The notes beneath the pieces are model-generated. The model did no database searches. It was not told the DNA's origin and saw only the letters and a program-made list of their open reading frames with translations. A stretch of DNA of 64,000 nucleotides from positions 310,001 through 374,000 of the forward strand of contig BCIX01000003.1 in assembly GCA_001600095.1 (NCBI GenBank), written 5' to 3'. This document shows, in pieces, positions 1 to 10,797 of the stretch. How positions within the stretch are numbered: position 1 is the first letter of the stretch; each line of letters begins with the position of its first letter. Position numbers and translations under genes: made by a program. This DNA comes from Bullera alba. Taxonomy: Eukaryota; Basidiomycota; Tremellomycetes; Tremellales; Bulleraceae.

Positions 1-547
1 ACTCTGATGACCGGAAGCGCAGTGACTTCGCAGGTCTACTCAAGGTACAGTCTAGAGCAATGATGGACCAGTTGGACTCACCCTGATCGACACCCCTCCA
101 ATCCGTCCCAGCGAGAGGGATCACCCCTCTACTCTGACAGCTCAAAAAGTCCTCGTCATCCCACAAGTTCTGATCCATCTCCTGCGCTTCTATCGGATTT
201 GGCATCTGACTCGGGTCTATCCTCACCCTTGGCCCAGCCAGCGCTGGTCCCGAGGAATGAGGTGGTGCCGGAATGTGATTTTGAGGAGGCACCGGTCCTT
301 GGAACGGTTGACCATGTTGCTGCTGCTGTTGCTGTTGAGCATACTGCTGATGCTGCTGAGATGCATATTGACCTTGAGGGGCGGAAGGCGCGTAGGGGCC
401 TGTCGGGGGTGGTGTGCGACGGTCGGACGAGGGATGTAGCTGAGGGTTCTGGTTTGGTGTCGGGTATGGCTGTTGTTGATATTGTTGCTGGCTCTGAGCC
501 TGAGCTGTGAGACTCGGGTCTACGGCATACCTAGATCGCGGGGGCAT
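1..547 (-). CDS. SEC24: Sec24-like COPII coat subunit, N-terminal part (runs off the left edge)
   Basis: Only the 5' end is present. The start codon is the ATG at 547. The first exon (547-82) encodes a Gln/Pro/Tyr-rich disordered leader (residues ~8-110) followed by the motif RIDPSQMPNPIEAQ and then GTDWRGVDQG. In Sec24-family cargo adaptors a low-complexity tail of this kind precedes an 'IDP-x-x-IPSPI'-like segment and a 'DQGN' segment just before the zinc finger. A GT donor lies at 81; the acceptor is at 36 or 26, so the start of exon 2 is uncertain. Sec24 selects cargo at ER exit sites with Sec23. It shares a ~370-bp divergent promoter with the Gyp7-like gene. The zinc finger and trunk domains lie outside the window, so the call rests on the N-terminal motif. 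Confidence 0.62.
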   Translation of the reverse strand, partial: MPPRSRYAVDPSLTAQAQSQQQYQQQPYPTPNQNPQLHPSSDRRTPPPTGPYAPSAPQGQYASQQHQQYAQQQQQQQHGQPFQGPVPPQNHIPAPPHSSGPALAGPRVRIDPSQMPNPIEAQEMDQNLWDDEDFLSCQSRGVIPLAGTDWRGVDQGESNWSIIALDCTLSRPAKSLRFRSSE

Positions 548-917
548 TGTGTTTCCATCCGCGTGTCCTTCTCTCGATCGACACGGCCTAGCAGGTCCTG
601 AGCACAAGCTGTAATCAATGTGGTATGTGGAATGGTATTGACCAGCGCACAACCAGCGCAACATGTATAGTCAAGCGTGCAGGACACGTCCCTCGGGGGG
701 CGACGGGCGGAGATGGTCAAGCAACTCCGCGTGTCACCCTTTGTATGACGTCCACTACTCTGGCAATGAGAGAGCGATCACTCAAGTCGCAGCACGACTA
801 TACATGGCTGCAGTCTAGCTATCGCCACGAATAGGCAGTAACATCAGCTACACCGGCGGATATAGCACAAGATTCTGGCGCATGAAATACCTCCAGACGC
901 TAGGTCAGTCAGATCCG
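548..917. other. Divergent intergenic region SEC24-like / GYP7-like
   Basis: This 370-bp stretch lies between two head-to-head genes and must hold both promoters. It contains an 11-bp-period repeat around 641-660 (accagcgca twice). I see no convincing TATA box and no coding exon. Confidence 0.6.
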
Positions 918-3900
918 ATGACAACGACGCGAATCTCCTCCGGTCAAGATAGCGTGAGTGGCCATTTCATGCCAGCGAGACACAGCTTTCCGTAGTGAGA
1001 CAGCCAAATGCAGTTGGAACTCCCATTGACCTTCTTTGACAGTCTAGACGTTCGACATCGTCCGAAGACTCGAGCTCATTGGTCGAGGTACCCATATCCC
1101 AACCGATATCATCACCTGCTTCAGACTTTGTCCACGTTTCCCACCCATCCCATCTGTCCGAGCCGGACTCGATTTCGTCCTCTTCGCCGCTTTCATCGTT
1201 GTCATCTTCAATGTATCGCCAGAAGGCACGATTGCTGTATTGCAAGTCTCATGTAGCGATTCATCCTACGCAGTTCAACAAGGATAACATCTCGGGATAT
1301 CTCGCCATAGTGGAAGCAGATGTCGGTGGCACAGGAGGAGTTACCACCGACGCCGAAGGCAATGTGGTTCAGCATGCGGGCAGCAGCAAGGAGATCCTAA
1401 TCACTTGGGTGCCCGACGAGCTTCTCGACAGGATGAGCGAGGATGACAAGGAGAGTTATCGCAGGGTGGAAGGCAGGACTGGCGTCTCAAAACTAGATGA
1501 GTCAGAGGAGGATGGTGAGTTGGAACCACGGTGCTGTGATCGGGGCAGGCTGAGTTCAGCTCCAGGCTTCGTCTTTGTCACACTTCCGCCGCCAAAGGGA
1601 GAAAAGTACGCATTCTCAGTGCCTCTCGCAAATGTGTACAGTATCTTGGTCTATCCCGTGAGCCAGATCGCCGCGTTGCAAATTCGCCAATCTGACCTCT
1701 GATCTAGCCGAGCTTGCAGCACTGGTATGGCTCTGCTACTGTCAAGTGAGCATCTGAGCCCTGATCTCACATCAACCGGCACTGACGTCTGAGTTCCCCA
1801 GTCTCACTGGTGGCGTCTCCCTCCCGACACTGTTCTTCCACGATGACGAGTCGCCTCTACTGTCGGGCTCCGCAACAGCATCTATCCCACGGCCGGCATC
1901 CACCCCTCGATCACAATGGGGATTCCCGCCTTTCCTGCAGCTAATCCAGGGCAAAGCGAGTCTTCTCCGATCCAAGCTCATCACCGGGCGAGGCAACCAC
2001 AACGCCGAGCTTTGGCTCATCAACCCCTCAAAAGCGGATAGGGACGTTCACGAGTCTGACATCGAGGCCGATTCTGGTCCATCGAGATCTGGATCAAGTT
2101 GGACTGGAGATGACACGAGACAGTCGACTGTCGGTACCTCCACCGGGCCAAGAGCATATCCACCCGCTCGGGGCGCTTTCCCTGACTCACCAAATATGGC
2201 TATGGACCTCAACACGCCCAAACAGACACTTCTCACAGGGCTATCGAACATCACGTCATTTTCACGCAAAATGTCCCAGCAGATCTTGTCGCATCCACTA
2301 GCGAAAGAGGTCGTGCCTCACTTACCCCCGGCATTCAGGTCTCTCGTCACCGTGCCGGGCGAGTGGGAGAGATCCGGGCGATCAGCCGCCAGCAGCAGCA
2401 AGAGGACCGGTGATGTCGCCAGCGAGTTCGAATCAGCAAGGCTGTATCTCGCCAAGTGGGCCAGAGTCGTCGCGGAAGAGGGCGAAAGGGCGAGACGGAC
2501 CGAAGTTGCGAACAAAGCGGCTCTAAAGCCCACCTCATCCTCAACCAATTTCATCGACCAGGACTCCGCCGTGGAGGATCTATCCGGCTCTCTTGGCGTG
2601 TTCTCATTGTTGAACTCGCCAAATTCAAAGAGGGCAGTGCCGAAACCGACGAGAAGTCCCCAAAACCCAATCACCTCTCGAGACTGGCAGTCGTTTGCCG
2701 CACAGGGCCGAGACGAATACTATGTCCGCAGGGCGATTTTCCGTCGAGGATTCAGCGACTCGACGGAGCCGGAGGAAATGCAGACCAGGCGAGAAGGCTG
2801 GGAGGTATTACTTGGCATTCTGAGCTGGAATGAGGGGGGCGTCGGGGGCGGAGTCGCCGGAAGGGAGAGGAGACAGAAGCGCAGAGAAGAGGTTCGACGC
2901 GAAAAAAGGGAAGAGTATCAGCGGCTCAAATCCTCCTGGAGGAATCAAGCGGGTTTGCAAGAGCGAGAAGAGTGGAAAGAGGAATGGCATAGGATCGACG
3001 TGAGTCCAATTTGAGCTGAAATGGCGAATTTGTCTGATGCGCGCTTTAGGTCGATTGCAGACGGACTGATCGGACTCATGGCATTTTCGCGATTCCCAGC
3101 GAAGCTATACAGAAGGGAGACGCGGAGAAGGAGTCCGGAGGGGCGGGTTACGACTTTGACGGCACGCGGGATGCCGAAGAAGGCGGGTCCGCGAGGCTGA
3201 ATCGTGAGTATAAAGGTGTTTTAGGCAGAACTCCCGCTGATAGAGACGGTAGCCCACATTGCCGCTCTGAGGATCATTCTCATGACGTACCATACATATT
3301 CCCCAGAACTGGGGTATGTCCAGGGTAAGCTCTCGCGACGGATACCTCAGGTTCCAGCTGACGGACTATATAGGCATGTCGGACCTCCTGTCCCCGATTT
3401 ACGCGGTCTTCGACGCCAATGAGGCCGACTCGTTTTGGGGTCTAGTTGGGGTAATGAAGATGATGGTCAGTTCACCCAGCCCCTAGTTGCGCGCAGAGCT
3501 GACTGGATTCTGTTCATAGGAAGGCAACTTCTTGCGCGACCAGAGTGGGATGAAGAAACAGCTGTCGACGTTGCAGCAGCTCATCGGGGTGATGGACCCA
3601 GAACTGCATGCGCATTTGGGTGAGCAGTGGTCCACAATGTGGATCTTCAGAGCTAATTAATACGTATCAGATCGGACTGGCTCGCTCAACCTCTTTTTCT
3701 GCTTCAGATGGATACTGATCGCCTTCAAACGGGAATTCAAGTTTGAAGATGTGATTAGGCTCTGGGAGGTGGGTCACAGGTTCCTGATTGTCCAATTCTT
3801 AATTCTTGAGACTAATCAGTGTTTAGGTGCTCTGGACCAACTACTATTCCGAGCATTTCGTCCTGTTCATCGCCCTAGCCGTGCTGCAAAGCCACCGAGA

Positions 3901-4282
3901 CGTCTTGTTGCGATACTTGACCGAGTTTGACGAGGTGTTGAAGTACTTTGTCGACGTGTCTATGACGGTGAGTCACGCGAACCTTGCCTAGTCATGGACT
4001 TGAGGCTGACAACATGCGCCGCGATAGATTGATCTCGACACTACACTTGCCCAAGCCGAGGTGTTGTTCTTGTCCTTCAGAGGAATGGTGGGGGATCTCG
4101 ATAAAGAGCTGGGAAAAGGTCGTCAAGGGGCTGAAGGACAGGAGCTGCGTCGAAGAAAAGGCCAGAGCGGGATTGGTGAGGGTGTGTTGGGAGCAGGTGC
4201 CAGCTCGACCGGCGATTCGGACATCTCACCCGATCTGAGAGAACTCCTCGACTGTTTCCAGCTCAGGCCAGATGACGAGTGA
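918..4282 (+). CDS. GYP7: Gyp7-type Rab GTPase-activating protein (TBC domain), 932 aa
   Basis: Eleven exons join to 2799 nt, exactly divisible by three. Exon 1 is 918-953; the first intron 954-1042 puts it in frame with the Ser-rich N-terminus. The N-terminal Rab-binding-like domain of the TBC1D15/Gyp7 family is visible (LLYCKS, HPTQFNKDNI, YAFSVPLANVYSILV, LPTLFFHDDES). A linker with a charged coiled segment follows. The TBC domain has IFAIPSE-like start, ILMTYHTYSPELGYVQGMSD, FWGLVGVM, LFFCFRWILIAFKREF and RLWEVLWTNYYSEHF. The dual-finger region is recognisable: the YVQGM glutamine is present, and the arginine finger sits in the RRTDR segment (the IxxDxxR motif). Gyp7 homologues switch off vacuolar Rab7/Ypt7. 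Main introns: 1658-1707, 1746-1801, 3000-3049, 3204-3252, 3325-3373, 3466-3519, 3620-3670, 3769-3826, 3968-4027. Confidence 0.92.
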
Positions 4283-4410
4283 GAGGCCACGAGGTGGATC
4301 GGAGGATGGTGGGACGATGAGTGAGACGAGTGATGTTGTACCTTTTGATCAAATACATGAGCTGTTCCTAGTTGCAGATCCTGCTGTATAAGATACGACC
4401 ACCTTCCTAC

Positions 4411-5617
4411 CTACTGCGGCTTCTTGTTGATCATCATGAGGACCAAAGGCCAGCCTACCAGTATCTCGCCATTTGAATCCAGTCTCAGGTCCCGCTTGAG
4501 CTTGCGCATGAATCGGTCCACTATATCCCCTTCCTCGCTCCCCCTCTTCGCCTTGTCCTCCGGGTTGTCCTCGTGAAAAGCGTGCAGAGCAGACCAAGTT
4601 CGATAATACCCCTCCAGAGTCTCATACGTGAACTTCTTGGTCATCAACCACGGTTTACCGTCCGGATGGGACTTTAGTCTCAAAGCCGATTCGGCGTCCC
4701 ATACCGACCAATCGACTTCACTGGAGATCGTCTCGATAGAAGGCTGCTCGTCTATGATGCTGGGTAGGGGAGATGATTGCGCTGGATCGAGATCTGGCAA
4801 GGACGTTTGCGAGGGTGTTTTGGGTGTTACAGGGAACGGAGCGAGATCTAGCAGGCCCTCGACGATTTTCCGTCCTGGCTGCCAGTACGACCCGAGGGAG
4901 TCTTGGGAGGACGAGTAGTGGGTGATCTGGGCATTGAGCTCGGACTGGTCGGGGAAGACCTGCTCCGCGTACCCCTGCGGGAGTGAGCATATGTTTTCCC
5001 TCAGAGCAGAGTCGACTCACGATGAAGGCGACGGTGCCGCCCGGTCGGACGACTTTGCTCAATTGAGCCCAGGCTTTGGGATAGTCGAACCAATGGGCAG
5101 ATTGGCCTGTTTCACCTCAGTGTCAGTACAGCTGAGATGGACTCAGTGGACAAATCGACCCACCCGCAACGACGAGATCCACGCCGTCTTCACCGGAGCC
5201 GATTCCAATGTCAGTAAGCTGCTCAACTGACCCGACTCGATAGTCGATCTTGGCGGCACCATGTTCAGTCGGCTGCAGACCCTTCTCCACCATCTTCTTG
5301 GCGGGGTCTATAGCAACGACAGATTTGAACCTCGTGGCAAGGGATAGAGCGACGAAGCCTGGCCAGGAGTGTTAGTCGCCTGCGGTCAGAGAGGTCAAGA
5401 CATACCTGGCCCACAGCCGATATCGAGGGCTCTGTCGAATCGACCGCCATTACGAGCGTGATGAGCATAGATGATCTCATACAGACGGCTAGGGTATGTT
5501 CTGTGGTCTAAGTCAGCGCCAAAGCCCTGAGAGCTAGAGTGTACAAGGACTCAAGACTCACGGCCGACAGGCGAGATATCCGCCGACGTCGAAAGTGGCC
5601 TTAGCAAATGTTGACAT
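4411..5617 (-). CDS. Class I SAM-dependent methyltransferase (Crg1 / trans-aconitate methyltransferase-like)
   Basis: The protein starts at 5617 with MSTFAKATFDVGGYLACRP, interrupted by an intron, then TYPSRLYEIIYAHH. SAM-binding motif I is ALDIGCGPG, split by an intron after the last Pro. The post-I acidic residue is in VVAIDPAKKM. Later motifs are VDLVVAGQSAHWFDYPKAW and VVRPGGTVAFI. This order (YAxxRPxYP start, DIGCGPG, AxAxHWFD) is typical of fungal Crg1-like and trans-aconitate methyltransferase-like enzymes, which methylate small carboxylic acids or drugs in the cytosol. Five exons; introns near 5515-5570, 5360-5405, 5107-5164 and 4976-5020. The C-terminal ~130 residues carry an acidic/Ser-rich linker and a conserved-looking helical tail. 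The substrate cannot be read from sequence. Confidence 0.85.
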
Positions 5618-5951
5618 GATTGTCGGACAAAAGAGGTGGTTCAGGGCAGACTAGAAGATGAATGCGAGGGGAGGGACTATGCACAGTGTCCAGGAGAGGA
5701 GACGTTCTTTTATATACCTGGGCAGTATAGTACCATTCCTCTCAGGCAGTCACCATGAGGCCTGTGGTCATGTCGAGTGGAGGCGAGCTTCGGCTATTTC
5801 GGTCCATTTTCGGACTTGTCATTTGGGTGTCAACTTCTTCGATCTCATCTGTTCAACACACCACACGGTCATCTTCAAGTCATTCACACCGCCGACAAGT
5901 CCGAACAGCTCTAACACTCAGCCTTTGTTCGTTTAAGCACGATCACGCAAG
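5618..5951. other. Divergent intergenic region
   Basis: 334 bp between the methyltransferase and the KIAA1143-like gene. No RNA gene or coding exon is evident; it probably holds both promoters. Confidence 0.5.
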
Positions 5952-6608
5952 ATGGGACGCGAACCCACGCGACAGCAGTACTCTTCTGGCCTGACCTATG
6001 TCCAGAATAAACCTGCCTTTCTGCAAAACTTCGGGAAACCGGCGCCTCAACCCGATGCTTCGTCGAGTCGGGGGAGAGACGATGGGAATGGTGCTCGAGC
6101 TGGGAGGGAGCCCCTGCCTGAGAGACCTAGGGAAGGGGAGTGGGCGGGCGGGAGTGATGACGAGGGCAAGCGAGGCGAAGAGAGCGATGACGAGTGGGGG
6201 GATGTATACGGTGGCGGAGGGGATGATGGGCCTCAAGTAGTTGTTCTGAAGGAAGGGAGGCATTTGACGGCGGATGATGTCCGGAAAGAGCGTAGAAGAG
6301 GTGAGTCACAGTCGGGGCATGTGGGCTTACTTGTAGCTGCTGGAAAAGCATCTGTATCGCCCCCTCCGGAGAAGAAACCCTCGACATCAGCAAGTGGCAA
6401 AGAGACGACGACAAAGGAGGCAGATGGAAAGGCTGGAACGAAAGCCAAACCTGTAGTGCCCAAACCAAACGCTGGGGCGAAACGGAAGTTGGTGGGCGAA
6501 GCAGTCTCGGCGGGACAAGCCTCAGATACGGCGGACAAGGGGAAGAAGAAGAAGAAAAAGGCGGAGAAGGGCTTGCTCAGCTTCAACGAGGCAGATGGAG
6601 AGAGCTGA
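5952..6608 (+). CDS. KIAA1143/DUF4604-type small nuclear-like protein
   Basis: About 206-218 aa. The N-terminus SGLTYVQNKPAFLQNF matches the conserved start of the KIAA1143/DUF4604 family (Y-V-x-P-x-E-P-A-F-L). The acidic middle ends in PQVVVLKEGRHLTADDV, matching the family's PQVVVLKxGDLS signature. A Lys-rich tail ends in GLLSFNEADGES, matching the family's LLSFxxED terminus. The molecular function of the family is not established as far as I know; basic Lys-rich tails suggest a nuclear location. A candidate 36-nt intron (6301-6336, GTGAGT...TTGTAG) keeps the frame, so length depends on splicing. The spliced form gives KERRRAAGKAS, a closer match to the family than the unspliced form. Confidence 0.85.
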   Translation: MGREPTRQQYSSGLTYVQNKPAFLQNFGKPAPQPDASSSRGRDDGNGARAGREPLPERPREGEWAGGSDDEGKRGEESDDEWGDVYGGGGDDGPQVVVLKEGRHLTADDVRKERRRGESQSGHVGLLVAAGKASVSPPPEKKPSTSASGKETTTKEADGKAGTKAKPVVPKPNAGAKRKLVGEAVSAGQASDTADKGKKKKKKAEKGLLSFNEADGES

Positions 6609-6870
6609 GCTGGCGTACCCATTCAACTCGAAAAGGATCAGCACGACGCCGCCCGACAAGCACGATGAAGAGGCCAGACCGGTCAATTGGTTGTCAAGGA
6701 ATCTGCCAGACTAATGAGAGGTGATTGGCGGCACTCGCTGGAGATCGATCTCAGCAAATTCACGCTTCGGAGGACAATATATCCATCTTTGCAAACTGAC
6801 TGCAATGGATCGCTCCATGATAGCAAACTGCTAGAGCTCTGCATGCGCAAGATGTGATGTATCACCTCGT

Positions 6871-7656
6871 TCAACCGATCACATCGCCCCGAGTACTCCC
6901 TGCGGGTCCTCCTTGGCTGTATTCGGAGTCACGAACCGGTCTTAGACCGGCGGAAGTGGTAGTGTCCTTGTACTCTTTCTTGCCTGTTCGGTCTTCAGAC
7001 ACGGCGGCAGTCAGTTGGGATATAAGCTGTGTCCGAGTCGCCGCCTCGGCCTCCGACAGCTTCCGGCCCTGAGTAACCGTTCGCAGAGTGTCCAGAACGA
7101 GTTTGGCCATTCCCTCCGAGTTCGACGAAAACCTGCGAGTCATCAGGTCGCTCAACGAACTCAACGCCCTGACCTCTTTCTTGCTGAGAGTGGACATGAA
7201 GTCGAGATTCGGAATGCTCTTTTTGTGAAAGTCTTTGGCGGCCTCGCTGGCGCATTCGGCGAGGTAGTTGTACTTGTCCAACGTGGCGTTGGTATGGGAC
7301 AACTCCCCGAAGCGCCACGTCTCGTGGACAAAAGAGGTGAACGCTTGCCTGGATGCACTTTCAATCGTTTGCATATGCCACTTGGCTTTTTCGTAGTCTT
7401 GATCTGTCATCTGAACCTGTTGAGAGTCTGGCTCGGCGTCTTCTTGGGGCTCCTGCTCTATCACTCCGCTGTCGGGCCTTTCGTTTTGAGTTTCCTCATC
7501 TTCGAGGGCGACGCGGGTCAATCCATGTTCGTCCGTGAAGGACCTGGCCTCTGCGATGAAGTGTTGAAGCGTCTGCAGCGCCACATCATACTTCCTCACC
7601 GACACCTTTCCGGTTGACTTGCTGCTTGAAGCCTTCGTTGGTGGTCTAGACGGCAT
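6871..7656 (-). CDS. Unknown protein, 261 aa, intronless
   Basis: One uninterrupted frame from ATG 7656 to the stop at 6871. I do not recognise the family. The N-terminus is Ser/Lys/Pro-rich (PPTKASSSKSTGK), residues ~50-80 are acidic and Glu/Gln-rich, and residues ~85-215 look mainly helical (TDQDYEKAKWHMQTIESASR, SEAAKDFHKKSIP, LSSLSDLMTRRF). There is no signal peptide, membrane segment or metal motif. It is unusual here in having no intron. An AT palindrome (gtatatatac) at 7791-7800 lies 135 bp upstream and could be its TATA element. Confidence 0.7.
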   Translation of the reverse strand: MPSRPPTKASSSKSTGKVSVRKYDVALQTLQHFIAEARSFTDEHGLTRVALEDEETQNERPDSGVIEQEPQEDAEPDSQQVQMTDQDYEKAKWHMQTIESASRQAFTSFVHETWRFGELSHTNATLDKYNYLAECASEAAKDFHKKSIPNLDFMSTLSKKEVRALSSLSDLMTRRFSSNSEGMAKLVLDTLRTVTQGRKLSEAEAATRTQLISQLTAAVSEDRTGKKEYKDTTTSAGLRPVRDSEYSQGGPAGSTRGDVIG

Positions 7657-8499
7657 GTTTCGGTGATGGTGCTCAGAACGTAGCCGTAGAGCGGCAGAGC
7701 TTATAGTAATGGACTAGGGTGTAAAGAGAAAAAGAGGAAGAGTGAAGCTTGTTGGGGTCTGAAGAAGAAGGTCAGCCCGCTCAACGCCAGGTATATATAC
7801 TGCATTTCACGACCGATGACGATCCTGTGGGAGATACCCAGACCAGTCAAACGCCTTCTCCAACGTATGTGAGAGACGCACGACGCAGTGTGTGGGGTCG
7901 AGAGACCCTTTGATTCGGACGCTCTCATTACCCCGTGTCTATCGTCATAATCGTCTAACGGAGTGCAGCCGAACGAAAGTTGTGTATCAAGGGGCAGATA
8001 TTGAAGCTCAGTCTATATTGGATGGTGACGCACGGCTCCCCAGTCCCCAAGTCAGCGAGCGATAAGGCCTGAGGGAGTGAGAGTCGACCTACGAGAATCA
8101 TTCGCCCGCATTCGCCGCTCCACCGCTGCCTCTCTGATAAACGGTCATGATGACTCTCGGCCGCAGCTCTCAAGATGTGAAACTGAACCAAGAGCCGACA
8201 TCGCGAAGGGCAGACATGAAGTCGTGACAGGCATGGTACAGGTCTCCAGAGAGAAGGCATTCAAGGCAGCAGGCTGAACCCTGCGCCGGCCCTGCGGCTG
8301 CTTATCTTATCACGGCGGCCACTGCGGGTAAACCTCCGGCCCCCCACCCGACTTTATCCGGCAAAGCATTTTGGCTCGATCGAGATTTCGCCAATCCGCT
8401 CTCACTGAAATCATCTCGGTTCTGGCTCAGTATCGCGTAGCCGTCATCTATCTCAACGTATCTCCCCCTGACTGTAGCGATATACCACATATAGGACCC
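7657..8499. other. Divergent intergenic region, 843 bp
   Basis: Long gap between the unknown gene (minus) and the NDUFAF6-like gene (plus). It holds the TATA-like palindrome at 7791-7800 and the paired TTATC sites at 8302-8311. No ORF here has coding character, and I see no RNA gene. Confidence 0.5.
8302..8311 (-). promoter_or_regulatory. Two head-to-tail GATA-factor cores
   Basis: TTATC occurs twice without a spacer, reading GATAAGATAA on the minus strand, about 190 bp upstream of the NDUFAF6-like ATG. GATA zinc-finger factors (nitrogen, iron or light regulators in fungi) bind such cores. The pairing is the only reason to single it out. Confidence 0.35.
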
Positions 8500-9713
8500 A
8501 TGTCCCGCATCAGCTGCCTCGCAAGGCAGTGTACCCGACTTCGATCATTGGACACGCTCAAAAAACCATCCGCCCGATCTTACGCCTCCTCCCCTTCCCC
8601 GACGAAACCATCGCTCAATGTCCATGCAGCAGCAGGAGGACCTCAAGCGCCCTCGGAGTACTGTGCGTCCTTGGTACAAAAGCTGGATCCGGAAGCATGG
8701 CTGTGTTCGAGGCTGTGGCCGACTAGAGAGCGGAATTGGTTTCTCGCATGGCGGGCCTTCAACGTGAGTCATCTGTGCCACGCTCTCCTTCCGAGTCAGA
8801 GCAGCTGATTGAACGGTTGGATTGCTAGCTTGAACTGCATTTGATATCAACGACGATCTCTCAGCCCGCGCTTGCGGCGATCAGATTTCAATTCTGGAGA
8901 GATGCCCTTAGCTCGATTTGGACGGGCAAGACGACTGATGGAAAAGTGGCGACGGTGCCACAGCATCCAGTGGCTGTGGCCTTGGCGGAGATGAAGGCCG
9001 CGAGACCTATACAGAGATACTACCTCTCGCAACTAATCGACACCAGGGTCAGTGGCCTCTCATCCAGACATCGATCGAGAGAGTAAGCTGACGGTCGATG
9101 TTTAGGCCAAAACACTATCGAAACCTCCGGCATCGGTATCCCTAGAACAGCACCTAGAGACCTATGGACCGCTACAGTCGGCATTATTGTTAGGTCAACT
9201 CCCACTCTTGGTCCCTCCGACATACCCACAGACATCACATATCACACACACCCTTTCCCATCTCGCTACCCTACTCTCCACCGTGTCCCTCCTCCGGAAT
9301 CTGCCCCTCTTGGTATCAAATAAGCGGCAAATAAACATCCCCAGCGATATATGCGAGAAACACGGCATCATCGAGGAAGACGTGTTGCGGAATGGGGCAG
9401 CGGCAAAGGGTCTTCAGGATGGACTTTACGAGATCGGAACGAGAGGGATGGACGAGTTGATAACAGCAAGAAGGGAGCTGAAGGGCGCAGGAGGCAGGGT
9501 GGAGCCGAGGGCTGCCACACCAGTCTTCCTCTCTGCGGTGAGTGAAAGCTCATTGTGTGAGGCCATGATGCTGATTGTTTGTAGATTCCAGCGGAGAGAT
9601 ACCTCCAAAGGCTGGAAAAGGTCGATTTCGACGTCTTCAACGTCGGCCTGCACAAGCACGACTGGCGTTTAGCACCTCGCCTCTGGTGGCGGGCGCAGTC
9701 TGGCAAGATATGA
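8500..9713 (+). CDS. NDUFAF6: NDUFAF6-like complex I assembly factor (squalene/phytoene synthase fold)
   Basis: Four exons (introns 8764-8828, about 9047-9104, about 9540-9584). The N-terminus is Arg/Ser-rich without acids (MSRISCLARQCTRLRSLD), a mitochondrial presequence. Then follow YCASLVQKLDPEAWLCSRLW, RNWFLAWRAFN, RFQFWRDALSSIW, HPVAVALAEM, QSALLLGQLP, RQINIPSDICEKHGI and LQRLEKVDFDVFNVGL. This order matches human NDUFAF6 block for block (YCLDLVRKHDYESYLCSLL, MQFWKKTVEDIY, HQPVAIEL, PMDICMLHGVS, IQRVDFDIFHPSL). The aspartate-rich motifs of true phytoene synthases are absent, as expected for this assembly factor, which acts in the mitochondrial matrix on early complex I intermediates. Confidence 0.93.
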
Positions 9714-9809
9714 TCCCACAACGCGATGGACAGTTCTCGCATATGCATTGCATGGATCACTCCAAGCGAAATAGAACGACAGAAAGGCAGGAGATGTGGT
9801 GGAGGCGCT

Positions 9810-10797
9810 CTACTCAACAGGGTGCATGTTCAACACGTCGCATTTGTCGTTGTCGTCCTCCCATGGGAATCCCATAGCTTCATTCGGAAGCGTCCATCCT
9901 GACTCACCGAGCTTCTCAACGTGTGTCACGTTCGGATCCTCCTTCACGACGAGATGTGAGTGCGGATAGGCCAGGGGTAACTGTGTACCCGGATCACCGA
10001 GATCGAGGTATACCGGGAGTTCGACTCCCCACGGCCCTGGATGACATTCTGGACTGTAACCCAGATCCACAGCCATCCCCGGACCGCTGTGGAGGACCAG
10101 ATCTGGGATCCAGCCATACCCGCCTTCCATCGCCACGACCGTCTTGCCCTCTCTGATCATCCTATCGCGTCTGGGCCAATCAGCGGTTTCCATCTCCCCC
10201 ATTTGACCATTATCGGGCCATACCAGACGTATCCCCTCGTCCTTGTTGGTCGAGGGGTTGAGGATGTGTCGAACGGCCAAGGGTGTTCCCTTGGTATCAG
10301 CCTGGCAATCAGCAAGTCCCGGCTAAATCGACTGACCCGGGTGGATGTCGAGAGGAAGACTACTCACTAGCTCTTTGAGCTCTTTGACTAGTTTGTCAAG
10401 AGGAGCCTGGTCTCTGATTCAAGAACGATCTCCTCCCTCATGCCTCGAAAGCCGCGACCCCGTCTGCCGCAATTCGGCTCTGGTACGACGAGGCGGTACG
10501 TACCGACCTTGAAGTCGCCTATCAATCTTGCGTCAACACCGCAATCACACACGGATCTTGCACATATACATACCTGGTGCGTATACGCCAATGTATCGCG
10601 GCTATGGGAGAGTCAGTCTGAGGGCTTGGAATGGAGGGACGTACGTGATCTCGAAGTACGCGGGCGATGACTGCTTGATAGGCCTCTTCGGCGATCTCAA
10701 CGGCACTGAGGACGGGTTCGGCCATGTTCATGTCTGCCTGTGGACTAGAGGATTCGATAGACTGATCAGTATGTTGGGGCGAAGGAGGCGATGTCAT
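9810..10797 (-). CDS. Unknown protein, about 260 aa, with one doubtful intron
   Basis: Start ATG at 10797 (MTSPPSPQHTDQSIESSS). Exon 1 is clear. Two normal introns follow, giving VLRDHPRYIGVYAPGDFKVGTYRLV. The next coding block, APLDKLVKELKEL then ADTKGTPLAVRHILNP, is in another frame. Only a weak 80-nt intron (donor GTACCA, about 10397-10476) joins them cleanly. The last exon (10280-9810) is long and clean, with EGGYGWIPDLVLHSGPGMA and a Pro/Gly-rich end, stopping after LNMHPVE. I do not recognise the family. It has no membrane segment or signal peptide. It converges on the NDUFAF6-like gene with under 100 bp between stops. Confidence 0.6.

Noticed and set aside
199..510. Plus-strand ORF of 103 codons
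   Set aside because: It is the complement of the Gln-rich first exon of the Sec24-like gene.
4628..5230. Plus-strand ORFs over the methyltransferase
   Set aside because: They are antisense to a gene with intact SAM motifs; splice sites support only the minus strand.
10388..10591. Ending the unknown protein in the frame TRLLLTN-stop
   Set aside because: It would discard the long clean exon 9810-10280 and the KELKEL block, which clearly belong to the same gene.
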